This document shows, in pieces, positions 45,984 through 56,560 of a stretch of DNA of 64,000 bases. Source of the DNA: Silene latifolia. Its lineage: Eukaryota > Streptophyta > Magnoliopsida > Caryophyllales > Caryophyllaceae. A program made the translations under genes and the position numbers. Location of the stretch: the NCBI RefSeq assembly GCF_048544455.1, contig NC_133529.1, forward strand, positions 47,717,456 to 47,781,455. Reading direction: 5' to 3'. Each line of letters begins with the position of its first letter. Within the stretch, counting starts at the first letter, position 1. Under the pieces are notes generated by a model. The model was not told the origin of the DNA, searched no databases, and was given only the letters and a program-made list of their open reading frames with translations.

Positions 45984-48788
45984 TCATGGGGGCATGTCCA
46001 AGGTGTTGTTGATGTTGCTCAACACCTTGAAGAAGTAGTCAAAAGCTTGTTCATTATCATGATAAAGATCTTCAATAGACCTTTGCCCTTGTTGTCTTTC
46101 ATGTTGGTCTTTATCGATAGCATTACCAATATAGGGATTGAAAATCCCTTCAAACTCATCGTCCCAAAGACCACAAACTTCATCTACTTGGTCACTAAAG
46201 ATCTCTTGAGTTGATAGAGACAACTCTCCCACTTTCTTATCTTGGCCAATGAGGCCAACCTCTTCATTGCTTGACTTTGGTGAGCTTTTCAAGCTCTCTT
46301 TGTTACAATTCACTTGCTCTTTGAATGGAGCATCATCAACTTTCTTCCTCCATTGGAATTCCGACTTCTTCCTATCATCCTTCCGGCTATAATGATCAAC
46401 CATAAAACATGGTTCATGCAAACGGGGAGCTCTCATGGTCTTGTCAAGATTGAAAGTTATGCTCTCATCTCCCACTTCTAGAGTGAGCTCTCCATGTTTT
46501 ACATCAATTACCGCACCCGCGGTGTGCAAGAAAGGTCTTCCTAGAATGATTGGAATGTTGGAGTCTTCTTCCATGTCAACAATGACAAAGTCCACCGGGA
46601 TGAAAAATTTCCCAACTCTTACGGGAACATCTTCCCATATCCCTAGTGGTGTCTTCGTCGATCTATCGGCCATTTGGAGCGTGATATTGGTGCATTTAAG
46701 CTCTCCCATCCCTAACCTTTTACTTACCGAGTACGGCATAACACTCACACTAGCCCCTAGATCACATAAGGATTTGTTGATCGTGGTGTCGCCAATGGTA
46801 CACGGTATTGAGAAGCTTCCCGGATCTTTAAGTTTTGGAGGTGAACTCCCTTAAAGTATTGCACTACTCACCTTAGTCAAGGCGATAGTGTCAAGCTTCC
46901 GGATCAACTTCTTCTTTGTAAGGATGTCTTTCATGTACTTTGCATAGGCCGGCACGTGATTGATTAATTCCGTAAAAGGAATCGAGACTTCCAAATTCTT
47001 CACAATCTCCATGAATTTTCCAAGTTGGTCATCAAATTTGGGCTTGGCTTGACGACTTGGAAAAGGAAGTCTAATCACAATGGGCTCCTTCTCCTTGGCT
47101 TTGTCTTCATTTTTCTTTGAAATTTCTTCTTTTGATGGTTCTCCATCCTTGGAGTTTTGCACAATTTCTTCTTTGTCACTAGCTTCCGCAATTTCATCCT
47201 CAACTTGCTTCTCCGGTGCTTCATACCTTGTACCACTCCTCAAGTGAATGGCACTAACCGTTTCATGTCTTGGGGGATTACTTTGAGGTGGTAATTGCCC
47301 CTTTTGTCTTTGTGAGGTTGAAGATGCTAGTTGAGTCAATTGGGTTTCCAACATTTTGGTGTGAGCTAGGATGTTGTTGATGGTGATTTCCTTTGCTTGA
47401 CTATCTTTTTGCATTTGAGTGAAAAACTCTTGTTGATTCTTTTCAATTTGGAGGACCGCTTTTTGAACATCAAAACCTTGGTCATTTTGTTGATTGTATG
47501 GAGTTTGATTTTGGTAACCTTGGTTTTGGTTGTAAAAGGGTCTTTGATTTTGGTTTCTCATGGGAGGTGGGGTGTATGTTGGTTGTGGGTTTTGAACATT
47601 TTGGCTTTTGTATGAGAGATTTGGGTGGAATTTGGTGTTTTCATGGTAATAATTGGAGTAAGGGGTACCACTCATGTATGCTTGAAAAGCATTCACTTGT
47701 TCATTTGTTCCCCTACATTCACTTTGGTCATGTCCCAAAGTTCCACAATTCTCACATATCCCACTTGGGATTGATGAAGATGCCGTCATGGCATTAACAT
47801 GATGCTTTGGTGATTTTGAGGCTTCTTCAAGTCTAGCCATAGCTTTTTCAAACTTCAAGTTGATGGTATCAATGTGAGCACTAAGTTGAGCACCCAATTG
47901 AGTAATGGAGTCCACTTCATGCTTTCCTCCTCTAGTAGCCTTGCGAGGTCTACTATATTGTGAATTATGGACCGCCATTTCCTTAATCTTGTTCCAAGTT
48001 TGATTGTCGTCAACTTCGGTGAACATTCCATTTGATCCCATGTTGAGAATGTTTCTTGAATCTTCATAAAGACCGTTCCAAAATTGTTGTACCAAGAACC
48101 ACTCGCTAAGTCCATGATGAGGACATGAGCGACAAATTCCTTTGAATCGCTCCCAAGCTTCATACAAGGATTCTTCATCTCTTTGCTTAAAGCCCGTAAT
48201 TTGAGCTCTTAGCATGTTAGTCTTTTCCGGTGGATAGAACTTTTTGTAGAAAGCTAGAGCCAACTTCTTCCAAGAATCAATTCCGAGAGTAGCCTTATCA
48301 AGGCCTTTCAACCATTGTTTCGCGGTGCCAATTAGAGAAAAAGGAAATAAGACCCATCGAATTTGGTCTTGAGTTACACCGGTTTGAGAAATCGCATCAC
48401 AATAGTCACAAAAAGTCTCCATATGAGAATGAGGGTCTTCACTAGGCATCCCCCCAAATTGGCTTCTTTCGACTAATTGGATAAATGCGGATTTGGCAAT
48501 AAAATTTCCGGTTAGATGTTGTGGTGTGGGAGTACCATTGGGTAGGTTCTCCTCGGTTGGTACGGAATGTGATGAAAACTTAGGCATTGTGGGTTGATTT
48601 TGTGTTGGATTTTGTGTTGGGTTCTCCTCACCTTCTCTTGCAAAAGGGTTGATGAACTCAATAGTGTTTGGTTGAATAACCTCACCAATACCTCTCAAAG
48701 TTCTCCTAGCAAGTCTTCTATTGTTTGTCAAAGTCCTTTCAATTTCGTGATCAAAGGGTAACAAGTTACCTTGTGATCTTCTAGACAT
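45984..48788 (-). pseudogene. gag: gag-aspartic protease of e2, one nonsense codon
   Basis: The start is taken as MSRR at 48788. The frame is open through the Retrotrans_gag region, the zinc knuckle CENCGTLGHDQSEC (near 47750), the Gln/Asn-rich linker and the charged stretch. It is broken by a TAA at 46851-46853, where e1 has CAA (SSAILQ), a single C-to-T change. The same frame then continues through the protease active site LCDLGAS and the ILGRPF motif (near 46540) to the stop at 45984. Apart from that codon the gene is intact at about 930 residues. It ends without any polymerase, so Gag-protease is the element's only enzyme. Confidence 0.93.
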
Positions 48789-48906
48789 GCAAAATATCAA
48801 ACAACTCGAAAATAATTAGAACAAACCTTGAGGAGTTTTACTTCCCCAAGGCAAAGAAAGACACAACTAATAACAATATAAGAAAATCTAAATCAAGTTA
48901 ACACCG

Positions 48907-48924
48907 TCCCCGGCAACGGCGCCA
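48907..48924 (-). other. Primer binding site, tRNA-Asp (e2)
   Basis: The minus strand reads TGGCGCCGTTGCCGGGGA, identical to the e1 site, four bases from the LTR end. Confidence 0.93.
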
Positions 48925-48928
48925 TTTT

Positions 48929-50708
48929 TGGTCGGACTCTCGAGGAGGTTTAGTTTTCGGTACTTGTCGTTAGGAGCACCTAGACCAAAACACAATTTAT
49001 AACTTCACAAACAACTCTACAATTAGTAAAGAGGCAAGTAAAGGTCGGATCCCAAGGGACGGGAATTGAGATGAGATTTTCTATTGCAACTAGTGGTGTC
49101 TAAGGGCGTCACAATTTGGGGTTTTGAAGTAGAAGATCACTAAACTAGATAGCAATGAAAGTAAACAAGCAAGATGATTAAAAAGGGATGTAAACAATTG
49201 ATAAAAGGCACTAGGGTGTCATGGGGTCATAGGGGATTCATGGGAATTGATCATACAAACATATTCTCAAATTATAAGCAAGCAATTATTGTTGTGATGG
49301 GATCGAATTGGTGTATAAGCTTACAATCCCTAGGAAGGTTTGGGTCCCGGAGCCGAATCGATTAGATTGTAAAACACCTACAAGTCGACTTAATCTTTCC
49401 TACTCAACTATATGCATGGTCTAATGAGACTCGAGTTGGTTTATGTCTTACAAGTCTCATTGAAAATATAGGTGATGGGTAAAAAATGCAAGGATTCATA
49501 GGCTCACATTTCATCAAACATAACATGTGCATAAGTTGAGATCACAACAAGAAAGCAAATAAACTATGAAAACATATTAGATTAAGCATTAATCATTCCC
49601 CATGTTAGTTTCCCCTAATTACCCACTAACCCTAGCTAAGGAAACTACTCACTCATTATCATGTTGAACATGCTAGCAAGGTTGTCAATCATACCAACAA
49701 AGTGAAACATGATGAATAAATGAAGATAATTAACAATAATTAAAAAGGGATTAAGAGAATATACCTACTAATGATTCCAATAATAAAGCAAAGAGTAATA
49801 TAAGTACTTGATGATAGATTGGAAGGTTGTCAATCTCCCAATAATAACCCAAATAATCATCAATTACCCAATATAAAGGATGAACAAGAGAAAGATTAAG
49901 GAAATGAAACTTGTATTAAAACTTGATTAAATGTTGATTACAAGATTAAAGAGAGATTTGATTGATATTAACTACCTAAAGATTGCTAAGAAGAACATGC
50001 TCTTCTAATTAGACTAATGGGGTATTTATAGTGGGGATTAGGTGCATGAATTAGGGTTAACTAAGGGCTTAAATGATGATTAAGTCCTAGAGGAATCGTC
50101 GGTCTCTAGGGAGACTCCGGTCTCTTTTTCGCCGGTCTTAGAAAAAGATGCGCATCCTTCCTTGAAGCTTGTAGAAGACGAAAAGACTGTATGGGAATCC
50201 GGGCGTCTTAGGCACGGGACGGGCGGATTTGGGTGCTTCTGGACGGGCGTCCAGAAGGGGAAGACGGGCGGATTGGTGGCGCTTTGGACGGGCGTCTTGT
50301 GGAGGAAGACGCTCGGATTGTTGGTGATGGACGGGCGGATTCAGGGCAATCCGCTCGGATTGTCAAACAGTTTCGTTCCTTCTTCTTTTCTTCCTTTTTC
50401 TTCATAAAATCCTTGAGGATTTCCTCGGGGATGGAAGGATCTTTTCTCATCATTGCCCATCTACTATAGTATGTACAAAGGCCTTCTAATCTTGTCTCTC
50501 CTTGATTCTTGGTCATTGAATTCAATAAATTTAGCCTCATTTTGCCATGAAAATGCAAGGTTTGCACTCCTTTCCTACCAAGCACACAAAACCTCAAAGA
50601 ATATGCAAAACAAAGGACTAAAGACAATAAATGACCCAAATATGCACTAAAAAGCATGGGAACAAGGCTAATTCGGGGACTAAATGTGCTTAAATTATGG
50701 TCACATCA
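48929..50708 (-). repeat. 5' LTR of e2 (1780 bp)
   Basis: Collinear with 39595-41375 with a single 1-bp gap and scattered substitutions. TATAAATA lies at 50030-50023 on the minus strand. Its outer end at 50708 is followed by the target duplication ATTGC. Confidence 0.94.
50196..50361. repeat. Dyad array in e2 5' LTR
   Basis: Same unit order as 40863-41028, with a few base differences, for example GGGCGTCC here against GGGCGACC there. Confidence 0.9.
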
Positions 50709-50713
50709 ATTGC

Positions 50714-50900
50714 TCTTTTCTCTGCTTCTCTTCCTTTAAACCTTTTAGTTTAGAAAAACCAATTTAAACACCCCCCATTTTGTGACCAAATAGACGGACT
50801 TTTACAGATATCTTGCCTCCCCGAGGAGATCGACCTGACTTCCCTAGATATATAGTTAGTTTAGTTAGTTATTTTTGATAGGTATACGACAACCCTGTCA
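50714..50900 (+). repeat. 5' LTR of e3, right part
   Basis: Resumes the e3 LTR after e2 and ends CCTGTCA at 50900, five bases before the primer site. Confidence 0.78.
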
Positions 50901-50905
50901 AATTT

Positions 50906-50923
50906 TGGCGCCGTTGTCGGGGA
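50906..50923 (+). other. Primer binding site, tRNA-Asp (e3)
   Basis: TGGCGCCGTTGTCGGGGA has one C-to-T difference from the sites in e1 and e2. Confidence 0.88.
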
Positions 50924-51022
50924 GGCAATTGCCCTATCTGTCTTTGTTTCGTTTATTTTATCCGTCTCAGAGAATTTTTATTCCTTGAGGCAGTTCCTAT
51001 TTATTTTCTTTCAGTGTTGTGT

Positions 51023-52447
51023 ATGCCCAGGTCAGACAGGTTTGAGTTAGTTTCAGCTGATTCTGAGCCAGAGAGACTGTTTAGGCATAGACTCCGTCTG
51101 CAAAGAGAATCACGAAAGGAAGACTTGAGTACTTTCGAACCAGAGCTTCAACATTTTCTTTTCGCAGAAGACCAGTCTTTAGTAGAAGACATTCCTATTT
51201 CTGCCGATCAACCAGTAAAGATGCCGAATATTGCAAGTCATTCGGAGCCTAAAGCATCGTCTATTCCCAAAGGTTTCAATCTCCAGACTGAGGATGGGAA
51301 TAAATTTGACATCCGTCCATATATCAATCTCGTGGAGAGAAATCTCTATAGAGGTGTGGCAGGTGAAGACCCGAGGAAGCATATGGAGGTCTTTACGGAC
51401 TACTGTTCTACTATCCCCGCCACAAAGGGGGTAACTCAAGACAAGATTAAGGAGGTTCTGTTTCCTTTTTCTTTGACTGATGCAGCCAGGGAGTGGTTGA
51501 CTGATTTGGACCGCACGGCCGCAGGGGTTACAAACTGGGAGACCCTTGCTCTTGCTTTTTATAAGAGATATTTCCCTCCACAGCGCACTAATCAGCTGAG
51601 GGCAAAGATCACAAGTTTCAAGCAGGCACCTGATGAGACTTTATCTGAAGCATGGTCCCGTTTCAAGAAGTTGGTGAGGTCTCTTCCTCACCATGGTTTT
51701 GATCCCGTGGTTTCTGTCCAACCAGTTCTACAATGGGCTGTACGATGATCATAGAGCCATACTTGACGCATCATCTAATGGAAGATTCCAAGAGAATACT
51801 AACGATGATAAGGAATGGGCCCTTATTGAAGAGATGGCGAACCACTGTGCTGAGTATGGAAACCCGAGGGATGGTATTAGAACAGTTCATGCAGTCGATA
51901 AACAAGTAGTGGCTCAGCTGGAAGCCATGAATGCCAGGTTCGATAAGTTGGAGTTGCATTCTGCTGGGGAGCCTCAGACAGTCCATTTGCTTACTAGAGG
52001 AGAGACTGTCACATGTGAGAGGTGTGGGAGCAATGACGGTCACACTGCTGTTGGCTGTCTTACAGAGAAGGAACAGGTCCTTGCTTTTCAACAATACAGG
52101 CAAGGAGGAGGTTCCTATTATAACAACCAAGGGGAAGTCCATCCCAATTTGAGGTGAACAAGTCAAAATGTGCTTAATCCTACCCCTCCTCCGCACCAGC
52201 AACAGTCATATGTCCCTCCACATAAGACTCAACAAGGCTTTCAGAAGCTTCTTTCCTTTCCTACACCTAATCAAGGTGCCTCATCTTCTGGTGGGGTAAG
52301 TGAGATAGGTGAGTTGAAGACGATGTTGCAGTCTTTGACAAAGCAGTGGAAGTTATGCGACCAACAAAAAGATGCATCTATAAAGGCACTTGAAACTCAA
52401 GTTGCCCAGTTAGCCGCGAACCAATCCACAAGGAAGCAGGGTCATTT
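51023..52447 (+). pseudogene. gag: gag of e3, N-terminal part, interrupted
   Basis: Begins MPRSDRFELV (ATG 51023, with an ATG nine bases upstream also in frame). It shows the conserved PYINLVER, DPRKHMEVFTDYC and VLFPFSLTDAAREWL strings and the Retrotrans_gag core, as in e1 and e2. One extra base near 51705 shifts the frame (DPVV in place of a DPWF-type reading). A TGA at 52155-52157 interrupts the region after the zinc knuckle CERCGSNDGHTAVGC (near 52015). The gene is then cut at about 52447 by a solo copia LTR and continues at 53777. Confidence 0.87.
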
Positions 52448-53776
52448 GAAGGAAAAGTAGATCTATATACTTAACATATTCATATATGTTTATTTTAATT
52501 TGTCATAAAATTAATAAATGATCTTATGCATGCAAACTTACAAATAATTAAATGAAGAAATCATATTCTCACCATATAAATTTCGGTCATCATATGGGCA
52601 CCAACAAGATCTCCTTCTTGTTAGTTCTTGAGCTTTCCAATAATGGATAAACATACAAAAATCCCAAAGTAGAGATTCTCCAATTAGTAGCACCCAAGAT
52701 AATCCCTTAATCCCACAAACTAACATGTACTAGATGTTTATATTGTGGTTTACCTTAAATTTGATTACTAATACTCATATATTACTTTGATAATTTTAGT
52801 AATCTTATATGAACAATTTCAATTAAAATCTCATCTTTTTGATGAAGATAAAAGAGAGAGAAGAGAGAAAAATACATGAACAATTTGCATGTAAAATTAG
52901 AGTGAATGATAAGTAAATTAAGAGAGTAAAAATCTCTATCTTACCCACACAAAACCGGTGGCCATAGGTATATTAGGACCATCATAATTTTTCTTTTTGT
53001 CTTCACAAGACAACTAGGTGTAAGTCTTTTTCATTGTCATGTCACTATCATGCAATTTGGACAAATGAATAAGACAAATGGAAAAAGACAAAACATCTCA
53101 CAATGCCCACCAATTTTCGGTTTATGTAGTGTAATATGGAGTCCATTTTATTTTTGTCAATTGTACAATTGTATGTCATGAGACATGTGACATGTCTTAT
53201 GTCATGTTTTAATTTAAAATGCATATTTAACAAATTAAATATCATTTACAAATTAAATAAATCATATTTAACAAATTGACTAGTAATATAAAATTACTTT
53301 CTCATAAAATGGTCATTTAATTACCAGTTAGTATAATTCACAATATCTTGTAATTATAACTAACTTATCATTCTCATCTCGCGTGTTTCGCAGACACCGA
53401 TTAATATTAGTAATATAACTTTTTAAATTACTAAATAAAATCTCATTTAATCACATTATAATAAGATGTCACTTTTCTCTCTTATGATAATAATTTGTTC
53501 AATTTTAAGGAATTAATTAATCTGTATCGGTATACAATTAATTAACCTTTTTCAATTAAGGGAATCGTCCTTTAGGTGTGACCTTAAGGGATCAACTGAT
53601 CACCACCGTCGCACGACAATAATGTCAAACTCTAGCCAGCCAATCATTACCGATATGTGTGGACCAGTTGACTATATATATGTAATGTATCATCCCTTCC
53701 GTATTCTTGGTATGAGATTTAATAATGATATTTAAATCATGTGATCGCACTATTGTTGAGGACACATTTCCCAACA
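52448..53776 (-). repeat. Solo copia LTR inserted in e3 gag (about 1.33 kb)
   Basis: On the minus strand it starts TGTTGGGAAATGTGTCC at 53776. It resembles subfamily B LTRs throughout. The short repeat CATTT flanks it (52443-52447 and 53777-53781), and gag reads on across the join, so this is a solo LTR left by recombination between two LTRs. Its far end is decayed, so that boundary is good only to a few bases. Confidence 0.82.
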
Positions 53777-55330
53777 CATTTACCGTCACAAACTGATAAA
53801 AATCCACACGAGATGGTAAATCTAATTAATTTGAGGAGCGGTCGTTCATATGAGGGACCGGAAGTGTTAAAATCAGACCCGAGGAAGGAAAATATTGCTG
53901 ATGAACAGTGTTCTGTCGAAGAAAAGGAGCTGACGACAAATAAAGTACTCGATCGACTAGTTTATGGGGGTCGATCGAGTAAAAGTGCTGAAGAAAGTGC
54001 TCGATCGAGTAAACAGGGAAAAGAAGCTGCTCGATCAAGTGAAATTTCTACTCGATCGAGTGATTTTGTTGATGAAACTACTCGATCGAATGGTATTTTT
54101 GGTCGATCGAGTAGTGTAGATAAAGAACAGCTTGATCGAGAGCCTGCTAGTGCTCGATCGAGTGAAAAATCGCCTGAAAGACCTCGTTTGAGAGGAAAGA
54201 AGAGTCCGAAGGATATGGAGCTTGATCCGGCTGACACGTTGGAAGAGAGGAACAAGGGACTCGAGCTATCCATCACGGTACCCTTCCCGAGGCGTCTGCA
54301 GAGTACTAAAGCTAATCAATAATTCGGCAAATTTGCCGAACTCCTGAAGAGCTTGCAGGTCACTGTGCCATTCGCTGAACTGCTGACACAGGTACCCTCT
54401 TACCTTCAATTTATGAAAGAAATTTTAACACGTAAGAGGGACATTAATGATCATGAGACGGTAGCTTTGACCGAGGTAGGGACGGCCCTATTTCAGAATA
54501 AGTTACCTCCCAAACAATCAGACCCGGGTAGTTTTTCGATTCCGTGTCATATTGGTACCCATTTGATTGATAACGCGTTATGCGATCTTGGCGCTAGCGT
54601 GAGTGTCTTACCATTGTCTCTGGCTAAGAGACTTGGTTTGACAAAGTTTAATTGCAGAAACATGACTGTTCAGATGGCCGACCGTAGCATATCACGGCCA
54701 CTAGGTGTCATAGAAGACATACCTGTTAAGATCGGGAGGTTCTTTATTCCCGTTGACTTCGTTGTGCTTGACATCCCCGAAGATGCCTATACCCCTATTA
54801 TTTTAGGGAGGCCATTTTTATTCACTGCCCATGCAGTAATAGACGTCGGGGGCAAGACTTTGACTTTTCAGGTTGGGGACAAGGAATTGATATTCCATCA
54901 GTCTAAGTTCCGAAGGGCTCCCATGCAAGCTCAGCCTTGCAATGCTCTCTCTTCTGTTGATCCTCCTATTGACCCTCATATTGAGAATTTGGTGTATTGT
55001 GCTGCTATTGTGACCCCTCCACCTCAGGTTGAGAGCAAAAAGGAGGAAAATTCTTCTGTTTTCCTTGCTACAGGTACAGATGAAAATAATGCAGGAGCTG
55101 TCAAAGGGTGTTGTGCAATTAATGTCAGTCAAAGTGGGAATAATGACGCTACAGCTGGTAAGAAAGGAGTAAGGGCGAGAAAAGTTCCCGCATATGTGGA
55201 TGTCAACTACTCTCCTCCTAACGATTCAAGTTCAAGCTCGTGGAAATTGAAGAGGACGATTAATGTTGCTGAAGTGACGTCCTCCAGTCAGGAGCCCTCC
55301 AAGGGACTACTGAATTGCTTTGGGAAGTGA
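53777..55330 (+). pseudogene. gag: gag C-terminal part and aspartic protease of e3
   Basis: Resumes gag with NLINLRSGRSYEGPE, equivalent to the AIHLRSGTRYEAP string in e1. It runs through a long Ser/Arg/Glu-rich stretch made of dyad repeats (53945-54164), meets a TAA at 54320-54322, then gives a complete protease in the same frame: LCDLGASVSVLPLS near 54580, DIPVKIGRFFIPVDF and IILGRPF near 54800, ending at 55330. The ATG at 53741 lies inside the solo LTR and is not the gene's start. No polymerase follows. Confidence 0.87.
53945..54164. repeat. ACTCGATCGAGT dyad array inside gag coding sequence (e3)
   Basis: Nine units lie within 220 bp. Most are in the same phase, reading (Thr/Ala/Gly)-Arg-Ser-Ser, so the protein gains a run of spaced RSS tripeptides. 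The first unit (53945) is in another phase and reads LDRL. The homologous gag stretch in e1 and e2 is charged (Lys/Glu) and has no such array. Confidence 0.92.
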
Positions 55331-55576
55331 GCGGGGAAATGCCCCGTGTATCAAACTGTAAAAACAATTTTTAAATTTTCCGTTGAATTTTATTTATTAC
55401 TTTTAATTAGGTCAATTAGAATTTAGACAATTTTTAGCCTAGATTAGAGACTATAGAATGTTACTTTTCGTATTTGGTATTTTGGGATATTTTTGCAAGT
55501 GTTTTTATGCAGGTTTGGGGAATTTTACGCAAACTCAAAGGAATAATGGCGAATTCAAGAGCTTACGCGAGGAAAA

Positions 55577-55754
55577 GAGCTCGATCGAGTACTTTTTGTA
55601 CTCGATCGAGTGAAATGTGTTCGATCGAGTACTTTTTGTACTCGATCGAGTAAAGCTAAAAAGGGGAGTTCTCGATCGAGTAAATTTTTACTCGATCCAG
55701 TAGATGGATCCATGAAGTCCTCGATCGAGCAATTTTAAGCCACTCGATCGAGTG
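55577..55754. repeat. ACTCGATCGAGT dyad array between gag and ORF2 (e3)
   Basis: Eight units, for example TACTCGATCGAGTAAA, GAGCTCGATCGAGTAC and the decayed TACTCGATCCAGTA. It begins about 250 bp after the gag stop, the position that holds the AATCCG/GACG arrays in e1 and e2. Confidence 0.92.
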
Positions 55755-56560
55755 ATTTGGGAAATGACGCGCAGGGAGTTTCCTTAAACTTCCTTCTTTA
55801 ATTGGTTTATTCATTTTCTTCTTCATTTTTCCCTTTCCCTTCCTTATTTGCGACAAAAGAACCCCAATATCCTCCATATTTCTTGCCCATTTTCCAAATC
55901 CGTCACCTACATTTTGTTACTTGTTAATTAATCGTCAAAAGCCCTCTACATTCCCTCTGATTTTCGTTGTTTTACACGGTCTATTGAGGATTCTAGGGTT
56001 TGCGATTTTTTTTTTCGATCAAAAAAATCGCCATTGTTGCTTGTTCTTGCCGATTAATTGCAATTTGTAGGTTCTTAATCATCAAGTAAGTGATCCTTAT
56101 ACTTCTTTGCATTTAAATTTCTTTTATTTTGCCTTTTATGAAGTGAACTAGGACCTAGGGTTTCGATTTTCTGTTTTGGGTTGAAATTATCGACTATAAT
56201 TTTGATTCAATGCTTAATTTGTCTTGCTTGATGATCAACTCCCATGCCTCATTGATTTTTACTTGTTTAATTCGGATTTTTGTAGAAATTTGTGATTAGG
56301 GCTATTTTGAGTCAAAACTTTTGATTTGTCAACTGGGAATCTTTCTTTGCCATATGCTTAATTCGATTTAATTGTTGCTTAATTGGCTGCCATTGATGCT
56401 TGCTACCCCGCCCCTATCGCAATTACCTGCTGTCATTCGAATTTTTGAGGAAAAATTTGGAATTTTTGTGCTGTAAGTCGAATTTTTCGACTGCTAGGGG
56501 AATTACTATGCTGTTTTCATGCTTTTTCTTATCAAATTCCCCGGCCTTTTTCATTCAGGA
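55755..56560 (+). other. Leader before ORF2 (e3)
   Basis: AT-rich, no coding frame. It contains a strong inverted repeat, GCGATTTTTTT with AAAAAAATCGC, at 56002-56031. I see only a weak TATA-like string (CCTTAAACTT near 55793), less convincing than in e1 and e2. Confidence 0.5.

Larger units (their letters stand above)
39595..50708 (-). mobile_element. Complete Athila-like non-autonomous Ty3 retrotransposon e2
   Basis: The target duplication ATTGC lies at 39590-39594 and 50709-50713. On the minus strand the order is 5' LTR (50708-48929), tRNA-Asp primer site, gag-protease, internal dyad array, ORF2, 3' noncoding region, polypurine tract and 3' LTR (41375-39595). My manual comparison of the two LTRs gives roughly 38 differences over 1780 bp (about 2%), so it is older than e1 and younger than its host e3. 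The internal region of about 7.6 kb has no reverse transcriptase, RNase H or integrase and no obvious deletion scar where pol would be. It is the best reference copy for this family here. Confidence 0.95.

Noticed and set aside
53945..54164. CTCGATCGAG as a cloning linker or adaptor contamination
   Set aside because: The units are degenerate, differ in flanks, are spread over several elements and are integrated in a coding frame.
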